Source: an archaeon
Lineage (GTDB): Archaea; Micrarchaeota; Micrarchaeia; Anstonellales; Bilamarchaeaceae
DNA: 5,381 bases
Direction: 5' to 3'
NCBI GenBank assembly: GCA_020052325.1
Contig: JAGVPF010000044.1
Coordinates: 1 to 5,381 of the forward strand
A model generated the notes under the pieces. It was given only the letters and a program-made list of their open reading frames with translations, was not told where the DNA came from and made no database searches. The position numbers were made by a program, and so were the translations under genes. Within the stretch, counting starts at the first letter, position 1. Each line of letters begins with the position of its first letter. Shown piece after piece: positions 1 through 5,381 of the stretch.

Positions 1-366
1 CACGACCTTGTAGCGGACACCGGGCACCGAGCCCATCTGCCCTCTCTGCGAGCCGCCCATGCCTGCGAGCACGACCTCGTCGTGTTCGTCGATGAAGTTG
101 ATGGCCTTGTCGCGGACCGCGTGCGCGGTCACGACCTTGCCGTTTTTCAGGAGCTGGACCTTGACGCACTTGATAAGGCCCGAGTGGGGCTGTTTCTGTT
201 CGAGCACGACCTTCTCGAGCACGATGCCCTTCGCCTGCGGCGCGCCTTCTAGTGGGTCGAACTTCTCCTTGAGCTTAAGCGTTCTCCTTTTCCATCTCTT
301 GGAGAGCCATTTGTGCTTCTTGCGCGTTCTTTGCATGTTTCTTCCTGCGTATTCGCCGTTACCCAT
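1..366 (-). CDS. rps12: 30S ribosomal protein uS12 (S12/S23e), partial, C-terminus beyond window edge
   Basis: Small-subunit protein at the decoding centre, where its loops touch the codon-anticodon helix and help set translational accuracy. The minus-strand frame starts with ATG at 366-364 and stays open to base 1, giving 122 residues. Archaeal uS12 is usually about 140-147, so some 20 C-terminal residues are missing. Visible family signatures are [17 protein letters not shown] (residues 36-52), [12 protein letters not shown] (66-77), [10 protein letters not shown] (89-98) and PGVRYKVV (115-122). The start is supported by an AGGTGG site four bases upstream. Two normally near-invariant places differ: the PNSA loop reads P60-H-S-G-L-I-K66, and the Asp before the PGVR loop is Ser113. 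In many archaea this gene sits with S7 and elongation factors; anything downstream is outside the window. Upstream it is divergent from the gene at 461. Identity is certain from sequence; the effect of the substitutions is not. Confidence 0.97.
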   Translation of the reverse strand, partial: MGNGEYAGRNMQRTRKKHKWLSKRWKRRTLKLKEKFDPLEGAPQAKGIVLEKVVLEQKQPHSGLIKCVKVQLLKNGKVVTAHAVRDKAINFIDEHDEVVLAGMGGSQRGQMGSVPGVRYKVV

Positions 367-370
367 GAAT

Positions 371-376
371 CCACCT
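371..376 (-). promoter_or_regulatory. Shine-Dalgarno site of uS12
   Basis: On the minus strand AGGTGG lies four bases before the ATG at 366. It matches the archaeal anti-SD core (GGTG), so uS12 is translated from a leadered mRNA, unlike most other genes here. Confidence 0.7.
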
Positions 377-427
377 AAATGTAGAATTACGTCTGACTAA
401 TAAGCCATGGAATACTACTGGGAAGGG

Positions 428-435
428 TTTATAAA
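428..435. promoter_or_regulatory. Self-complementary TATA box between uS12 and the 461 gene
   Basis: TTTATAAA reads the same on both strands. On the plus strand its first base is 33 bases before the ATG at 461, so transcription would start at or within a few bases of that ATG. On the minus strand it would place the uS12 start of transcription near 404, giving a leader of about 38 bases that contains the SD site. The purine-rich GGGAAGGG just before it on the plus strand could act as a BRE (TFB recognition element). The motif is seen; use in both directions is inferred. Confidence 0.65.
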
Positions 436-460
436 GATTATGAGTGGGGGATTTTGCCAT

Positions 461-1354
461 ATGGCCCTTCGGCAGAAATCGTCATTCTCTTTCGGCTTTT
501 CACCTGCCGACATGACGCCCATAATGCAGATGCAGGGCATCATGCACAACGAGAGCGTCCTCGACAGCTACTTCCAGCAGTCCATCCTGAGCGAGAGCAT
601 AATGAAGAGGCAGAAGGATATGGACCTTGCCAGCGTAAGGGCGCAGGTCATATCCGAGGCGGAGCCTAAGAAAGGGGAGAAGAACCTTGATGGAGTGAAG
701 GGGGGCGTTTCCACCTATACGATTTCCTATTACAACCCCGAACTGAACAAGACGGAGGTGCTTGAAGGCAAAAGCGAGATAAGGATTTCGGACCGGGCCA
801 CAAAGAGCGTCGAAGAGACGGTCGCGGCCCGTTCGGCGTTCTCCATCTACGGGTTCATCGCGGCCCCGCTCATGCACACCGAAGTCGTACCGTGGAAGCT
901 GGAGGAGATCCTGGCCGAGCGCGAATACGGCACTCCCCCCCCGCCGCCGGCCGGCGCTGCGGCCACCCCCATCAAGGTAATTGTTAAAACGGAGGCCGAG
1001 CTTGAGGCGGAAAAGAAGCGCGCGGAGGCGGTGAGGGAAGCCATCTCGGAATTCGTGATGAGGAAAGAGCAGAGCGAGCTGAAAATCGCGGAGGAGCTGC
1101 TCATGCTCGAGGATGCGATATCCGCGCTGAGAGGCGGCGAAGACATAGACAAGGTAATCGAGGGCCTCCCGCCCCTCTCCCGTGCACGCTACCTGCTCGT
1201 CAAACGGAAGAAGAGCCTGGGTCGCCTGGCGATAATCAACCTCCTAATCCAGGACGTGTCGTTCCTGAAAACGATAAAGAAGAAGCTGGAGCTATTCACG
1301 CTTGACGACCTTGTGAACATCTACAAGGTGCTGAGAAACCTGCAGAAGAGGTGA
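461..1354 (+). CDS. Unrecognised 297-residue soluble protein with proline hinge and charged helical C-terminus
   Basis: I do not recognise this family. The frame is open from 407, but the TATA box at 428-435 lies inside that extension and sits 33 bases before ATG 461, so 461 is taken as a leaderless start. The protein has no signal peptide or membrane span. Residues 1-50 are methionine-rich (M18, M22, M24, M28) and probably helical. Residues 83-135 look beta-rich (STYTISYYNPELNKTEVLEG). A hinge with five prolines follows at 159-163 (PPPPPAGAAATP). Residues 176-225 are Glu/Lys/Ala-rich and probably coiled coil. Residues 240-297 are basic and helical (RARYLLVKRKK, IKKKLELFTLDDL). This layout suggests a scaffold or nucleic-acid/protein-binding role, but that is only inference. 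It is divergent from uS12 and convergent with eL40, and its GC-rich codon use resembles its neighbours. Confidence 0.85.
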   Translation: MALRQKSSFSFGFSPADMTPIMQMQGIMHNESVLDSYFQQSILSESIMKRQKDMDLASVRAQVISEAEPKKGEKNLDGVKGGVSTYTISYYNPELNKTEVLEGKSEIRISDRATKSVEETVAARSAFSIYGFIAAPLMHTEVVPWKLEEILAEREYGTPPPPPAGAAATPIKVIVKTEAELEAEKKRAEAVREAISEFVMRKEQSELKIAEELLMLEDAISALRGGEDIDKVIEGLPPLSRARYLLVKRKKSLGRLAIINLLIQDVSFLKTIKKKLELFTLDDLVNIYKVLRNLQKR

Positions 1355-1355
1355 A

Positions 1356-1508
1356 TCACTTCTTGGCGCGTATCTCCCTTCTCTTGGGCCTCATGTATGA
1401 AGAGCCGCAGTTCCTGCATTTCTCGACGCCCTTCTTGTTCCGCGTCTTGCATTTCCTGCATACGTTGATTTGCGCAAGCCTTGCGTCCGCTTCTGGAAAC
1501 TTACCCAT
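1356..1508 (-). CDS. rpl40e: 50S ribosomal protein eL40
   Basis: Small zinc-ribbon protein of the large ribosomal subunit, found in archaea and eukaryotes but not bacteria. In eukaryotes it is made as a ubiquitin fusion; the archaeal form, as here, is free. The minus-strand frame runs from ATG 1508-1506 to TGA at 1358-1356 and encodes 50 residues. It begins MGKFPEADARLAQINVCRKC and ends in a very basic tail (MRPKRREIRAKK). Four cysteines, C17-x2-C20-x10-C31-x2-C34, form the zinc site expected for the family. Length is normal for archaeal eL40. The start is supported by AGGTG six bases upstream. The stop lies one base from the stop of the plus-strand gene ending at 1354, so the two genes converge with almost no spacer and no room for separate terminators. 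The open frame is very short but the identification is firm. Confidence 0.95.
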   Translation of the reverse strand: MGKFPEADARLAQINVCRKCKTRNKKGVEKCRNCGSSYMRPKRREIRAKK

Positions 1509-1514
1509 GATATA

Positions 1515-1519
1515 CACCT
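1515..1519 (-). promoter_or_regulatory. Shine-Dalgarno site of eL40
   Basis: AGGTG on the minus strand, six bases before the eL40 ATG. It overlaps the end of a 9-base word, GCTTATTAG (1526-1518, minus), that also occurs in the uS12 leader (405-397, minus). Confidence 0.65.
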
Positions 1520-1524
1520 AATAA

Positions 1525-1540
1525 GCAGCTAATTAGCAGC
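1525..1540. promoter_or_regulatory. Imperfect 16-base palindrome, possible operator
   Basis: GCAGCTAATTAGCAGC contains the perfect 10-base palindrome GCTAATTAGC at 1528-1537. One symmetrical A/A mismatch is followed by another paired GC on each side. The centre is too tight for a good RNA loop, so a dimeric DNA-binding protein site is more likely than an RNA hairpin. It lies between the shared TATA element and the eL40 SD, where a bound protein could affect the eL40 transcript and perhaps the divergent Nudix gene. Confidence 0.4.
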
Positions 1541-1568
1541 GATTTTGATTACCTATGGCTTGCATTGT

Positions 1569-1578
1569 TTTTTAAATT
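1569..1578. promoter_or_regulatory. TATA box between eL40 and the Nudix gene, near-symmetric
   Basis: TTTTTAAATT, with the self-complementary core TTTAAA at 1571-1576. Its first base is 30 bases before ATG 1599 on the plus strand, which fits a leaderless Nudix mRNA. Read on the minus strand it would start transcription near 1547, giving eL40 a leader of about 38 bases including its SD. The arrangement mirrors the one at 428-435. Confidence 0.55.
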
Positions 1579-1598
1579 TGCCCATGCCCAGCATCCCC

Positions 1599-2039
1599 AT
1601 GCCAAGCGAAAAATCCTGCGGAATAGTCGTATTCCGGGAAGAGATTCCCGAGCGCCTCTACCTGATTCTCCATTACGGGGAAGGCCACTGGGATTTCCCC
1701 AAGGGGCATATCGAGCCTGGAGAGACCGAAAAGGAGGCGGCATTCCGCGAGGTCTACGAGGAAACCCGCATCCCGGAGCCGGATTTCGAGCTTGTTATGG
1801 GGTTCCGCGAGCGCATCGAATATTCCTTCATGCGGGAAGGTGAAACCGTTCAGAAAGAGGTGTTCTTCTTCCTTGGCAGGACCGGCACAAGCGCAATCCG
1901 CCTCTCCCGCGAGCATGTGGGCTTCGAATGGATGCCTTATGAAATGGCGAGAAGCCGCCTGACCTACGACAGTGCGCGCGGGATTCTTGAAAAGGCCGAA
2001 GATGCCCTCAAGGAGTGGGGGGCCGGAGCGAAGGGTTAG
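1599..2039 (+). CDS. Nudix hydrolase, Ap4A hydrolase (NUDT2)-like
   Basis: Probably an asymmetrical bis(5'-nucleosyl)-tetraphosphatase, which splits the alarmone Ap4A into ATP and AMP in the cytosol; another nucleotide substrate is possible. The protein is 146 residues, close to NUDT2's 147. Its start SCGIVVFREE and the stretch HWDFPKGHIEPGE are typical of that subfamily. The Nudix box spans G36 to I58: G36, E42, then R50-E51 and E54-E55, the metal-binding glutamates, all present. The box's usual Gly near its end is Arg57. The frame is open from 1545 and has an in-frame ATG at 1584, but the TATA box at 1569-1578 points to 1599, where the conserved strand begins. It has no SD and appears leaderless. 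It is divergent from eL40 and is followed by a 108-base gap before the flavodoxin-like gene, which has its own promoter. Confidence 0.88.
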   Translation: MPSEKSCGIVVFREEIPERLYLILHYGEGHWDFPKGHIEPGETEKEAAFREVYEETRIPEPDFELVMGFRERIEYSFMREGETVQKEVFFFLGRTGTSAIRLSREHVGFEWMPYEMARSRLTYDSARGILEKAEDALKEWGAGAKG

Positions 2040-2053
2040 CATGGCCATATCCG

Positions 2054-2072
2054 TTTCCGCCATTCGCGGAAG
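2054..2072 (+). other. Stem-loop after the Nudix gene
   Basis: TTCCGC (2055-2060), loop CATTC and GCGGAA (2066-2071) form a perfect six-pair stem, extended by one T-G pair. It begins 15 bases after the Nudix stop codon and has no T-run behind it, so it may protect or shape the mRNA 3' end rather than act as a classic terminator. A weaker five-pair stem (TATGC 2083-2087 with GCATA 2096-2100) follows. The rest of 2040-2115 shows nothing else I can name. Confidence 0.4.
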
Positions 2073-2115
2073 GGCCTGCGCTTATGCGGTTTTGAGCATA
2101 TCCGGATTTTTCGCA

Positions 2116-2125
2116 TATTATAATA
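2116..2125 (+). promoter_or_regulatory. TATA box of the flavodoxin-fold oxidoreductase gene
   Basis: TATTATAATA begins 32 bases before ATG 2148, and there is no SD between. This is the spacing of a leaderless archaeal promoter. Confidence 0.65.
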
Positions 2126-2147
2126 ATTTTGCCGCTGTTCCCTGATT

Positions 2148-2711
2148 ATGGACCTGATAATATTCGCCCATCCAGACAACAAGAACAGCCACAATGCCGC
2201 AATCCTCAAGCATATCGTGAGCCGGCTGAAGATGAAGTTCGCTGAATTCGAGGTCATCGACCTCTACGCTGACAACTTCGATCCTGTCTTCCGCCTCACA
2301 AAGGAGCCGGAAGCTAAGGCGGCGCAGGTGAAGCGGTACCAGCAGCTCGTTTCGAGGGCTGAGCGGCTCATCTTCATTTCCCCCGTGTGGTGGTACAACC
2401 TCCCCGCGATACTGAAAGGGTTCGTCGATCATGTCTTCCACTCCGGATTCGCATACAGCTTCAAGCTCTCATCCGAAAACACGCACGTGCTGGAGCAGAA
2501 GCTGAAGGGGAAGACCGCGATAGTAATCAATACGTACGGCCGGACGAAAGAGGATGCAAGGCGCGCAGGGAACCCGCCCAAGCGCGTGCTCGACAAGGCC
2601 GTCCTGGAATTCTGCGGCGTGAAAATACAGTCCCGTGTCGAATGGTTCGATGTCAAGGGGCCCGCACTGCTTCCCAGGGACATCATTAACCGCCTCGACT
2701 CAATACTCTAG
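2148..2711 (+). CDS. Flavodoxin-fold NAD(P)H:quinone oxidoreductase-like protein
   Basis: Likely a cytosolic FMN- or FAD-binding reductase of the Flavodoxin_2 family (NQO1, MdaB, KefF relatives), which passes two electrons from NAD(P)H to quinones or similar acceptors. The protein has 187 residues, normal for the compact members. The N-terminal beta strand and flavin-phosphate loop read LIIFAHPDNKNSHN (residues 3-16). The family's best signature, PVWWYNLPAILKGFVDHVF, is at 79-97, followed by GFAYSF (100-105). A third flavin-contacting loop is probably INTYGRTKED (127-136). ATG 2148 is the first base group after the promoter spacing and starts directly with the first strand. The gene has its own TATA box at 2116-2125 and no SD. 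Substrate cannot be told from sequence; no potassium channel (as for KefF) or partner enzyme is nearby. Confidence 0.88.
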   Translation: MDLIIFAHPDNKNSHNAAILKHIVSRLKMKFAEFEVIDLYADNFDPVFRLTKEPEAKAAQVKRYQQLVSRAERLIFISPVWWYNLPAILKGFVDHVFHSGFAYSFKLSSENTHVLEQKLKGKTAIVINTYGRTKEDARRAGNPPKRVLDKAVLEFCGVKIQSRVEWFDVKGPALLPRDIINRLDSIL

Positions 2712-2730
2712 GTGGGGCAGGCCGGAGGTG

Positions 2731-2816
2731 GCGAAGCGCTAAGTGCGATGCCCGAGATTGCGATGCATTCCTAGATGCGAAATGCGGCATTCTTGCGAAT
2801 TCCGGCTTTCCCGCGA
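2731..2816 (+). repeat. Six evenly spaced GCGA motifs upstream of uvrB
   Basis: GCGA starts at 2731, 2745, 2760, 2777, 2795 and 2813, all on the plus strand, at intervals of 14, 15, 17, 18 and 18 bases. Two copies are identical over eight bases (TGCGATGC at 2744 and 2759); the next two read TGCGAAATGC and TGCGAATTC. The set fills most of the 152-base gap between the oxidoreductase stop and uvrB and ends just before the TATA box. It could be a multi-site regulator target or a decayed repeat. No gene is visible in this gap. Confidence 0.4.
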
Positions 2817-2830
2817 AACCCGGCGCTCTG

Positions 2831-2838
2831 ATATTTAT
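2831..2838 (+). promoter_or_regulatory. TATA box of uvrB
   Basis: ATATTTAT begins 33 bases before ATG 2864. No SD precedes the ATG, so uvrB is probably leaderless. Confidence 0.6.
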
Positions 2839-2863
2839 TGTTTTTCGCGCATAACCAGGCTGC

Positions 2864-4786
<1,923 letters not shown>

Positions 4787-4879
4787 GCGGCTTCGGGCCG
4801 GCCGTTCCTATCCGTCCCCACTCCCCCATTGCTTCATTAACGATAAATACCTTAGCCGTGCATCCACCTGCGTGAAAAC
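4787..4879 (+). promoter_or_regulatory. Intergenic region with TATA box of the small membrane protein gene
   Basis: GATAAATAC at 4842-4850 is the best TATA box. It starts 38 bases before ATG 4880, predicting transcription from about 4873 and a leader of only some seven bases without SD. Nearer uvrB a four-pair stem (4788-4791 with 4797-4800) surrounds TTCGG, with no T-run after it. Nothing else is visible here. Confidence 0.5.
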
Positions 4880-5194
4880 ATGAAAGCAACACTAACCCAC
4901 ATCGGCGCGATATCGCTCGGGCGGCTTCTGGCAATCTGGTCCTTCGTCCTAGGCGGGATAGCGCTCCTGCTCTACGCCCTCTTCATGCTGGTCGTCGGCC
5001 TGCTGGGCTTCCTTGCGGGCGCGGACATCGTCCAAATGCTGATTGGAGTCGGGATAATGCTTGTCATGGGCGTCATCGGCCTTGTGGTGACCGCCATAGT
5101 GATGTTCATCATCGGATTCCTGAGCGCCGTCGTGTACAACATCATCCTCGGCATCGGGGGCGGGATAGACCTCGACCTCCGCGAGAGGAACTGA
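4880..5194 (+). CDS. Small multi-span membrane protein, function unknown
   Basis: A 104-residue protein made almost entirely of hydrophobic segments: about 17-47 (possibly one long or two short spans) and about 52-92, with a short polar turn AGADIVQ (46-52) between them. The N-terminus MKATLTHIGAISLGRLLAI is weakly polar and the tail ends in charged DLDLRERN. The pattern of SLGRLLAI, glycine-rich spans, then YNIILGIGGGIDLDL matches, from memory, a widespread group of small archaeal proteins similar to DUF3566-type membrane proteins, whose role is unknown. There is no signal peptide cleavage motif and no catalytic residue. ATG 4880 is the only sensible start; a TATA box lies 38 bases upstream and there is no SD. 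It follows uvrB by 93 bases but has its own promoter, so a link to repair is not implied. The frame is very convincing, the family assignment less so. Confidence 0.85.
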   Translation: MKATLTHIGAISLGRLLAIWSFVLGGIALLLYALFMLVVGLLGFLAGADIVQMLIGVGIMLVMGVIGLVVTAIVMFIIGFLSAVVYNIILGIGGGIDLDLRERN

Positions 5195-5243
5195 AGGTGC
5201 CAGCGGCTTCCGGCCGCGCGCCCGGCTTTGCACCAATCGCCAT
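5195..5243. other. Short GC-rich spacer between convergent genes
   Basis: GGTGC (5196-5200) and GCACC (5230-5234) are complementary and enclose a very GC-rich stretch, which could fold into a loose hairpin at the meeting 3' ends. There is no T-run that would mark an archaeal terminator. Confidence 0.25.
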
Positions 5244-5381
5244 TCATCCGAGCTCGCAAACCGTGCCGTTGGTTTTGAACAATGATGGGTCGTATTCCCA
5301 GTCACGGCAGGAAATCGATGATGCGGGGACGGGGCTGAAATCGAAGTTCGACGCAACGCCCGGATTGGCCGCATCGTATCC
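5244..5381 (-). CDS. Probable C-terminal fragment of an unknown protein
   Basis: A minus-strand frame enters at 5381 and stops with TGA at 5246-5244, giving 45 residues; its start is outside the window. The fragment begins GYDAANPGVASNFDFSPVP and ends RDWEYDPSLFKTNGTVCELG (residues 26-45). It is rich in aromatic, Asn, Asp, Pro and Ser residues and has two cysteines (C25 and C42) that could form a disulfide, as in secreted or cell-surface proteins. That reading is speculative. If real it converges with the membrane protein gene, 49 bases apart. A plus-strand frame is also open across the same bases, so the strand is not fully settled. I do not recognise the family. Confidence 0.45.
   Translation of the reverse strand, partial: GYDAANPGVASNFDFSPVPASSISCRDWEYDPSLFKTNGTVCELG

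Noticed and set aside
59..400. Plus-strand open frame of 113 codons over uS12
   Set aside because: Antisense to a certain uS12 coding sequence; its Ser/Cys/Leu-rich product is the usual shadow of a Lys/Arg-rich gene.
407..460. Longer N-terminus for the unknown gene starting at ATG 407
   Set aside because: The extension contains the TATA box at 428-435 and has no SD; ATG 461 sits at leaderless spacing.
1545..1598. Longer Nudix starts at ATG 1545 or 1584
   Set aside because: 1545 lies upstream of the TATA box and 1584 is too close to it; homology to the family begins after 1599.
4788..4800. Hairpin terminator after uvrB
   Set aside because: Only four pairs and no T-run; not enough for a terminator call.
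4872..4882. Tiny GTG-AAA-ACA-TGA frame overlapping the start of the membrane protein gene
   Set aside because: Three codons with no SD; explained as chance.
5196..5234. tRNA-like GGTGC...GCACCA ends
   Set aside because: Only 39 bases apart with no cloverleaf arms; at most a weak hairpin.

Overview
The window comes from an archaeon. Both ribosomal proteins are archaeal/eukaryotic in type (uS12 with the archaeal N-terminus and eL40, which bacteria lack). Gene starts sit about 30 bases downstream of A/T-rich TATA boxes rather than behind Shine-Dalgarno (SD) sites, and AGG/ATA codons are common. The DNA is fairly GC-rich. Divergent uS12 positions and a small membrane protein would fit a DPANN-type or other deep lineage, but I cannot place it more finely from this piece.

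Layout. 1-366 (minus) is the N-terminal part of ribosomal protein uS12, cut by the window edge. 461-1354 (plus) is an unrecognised 297-residue soluble protein with a proline hinge and a charged helical C-terminal half. 1356-1508 (minus) is the 50-residue zinc-ribbon ribosomal protein eL40, converging on the previous gene with a 1-base gap. 1599-2039 (plus) is a Nudix hydrolase of the Ap4A hydrolase type. 2148-2711 (plus) is a flavodoxin-fold NAD(P)H:quinone oxidoreductase-like protein. 2864-4786 (plus) is a full-length excinuclease subunit UvrB. 4880-5194 (plus) is a small multi-span membrane protein. 5244-5381 (minus) is probably the C-terminal end of another gene that runs out of the window.

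Function and control. The genes look like independent housekeeping units rather than one operon: nearly every gene has its own TATA box. Two ribosomal genes lie head-to-head with leaderless genes across gaps of 94 and 90 bases. Each gap holds one self-complementary TATA element that could fire both ways. The ribosomal genes then get leaders of roughly 38 bases with SD sites, while their partners would be leaderless. Nudix hydrolase, flavodoxin-like oxidoreductase and UvrB loosely share a stress/damage theme, but nothing in the sequence shows co-regulation.

I see no CRISPR array, insertion sequence, tRNA/rRNA gene or obvious new multi-gene system. The points most worth a second look are the substituted invariant residues in uS12, the mirrored divergent promoters, a run of six evenly spaced GCGA motifs upstream of uvrB, and the unknown gene between the two ribosomal genes.
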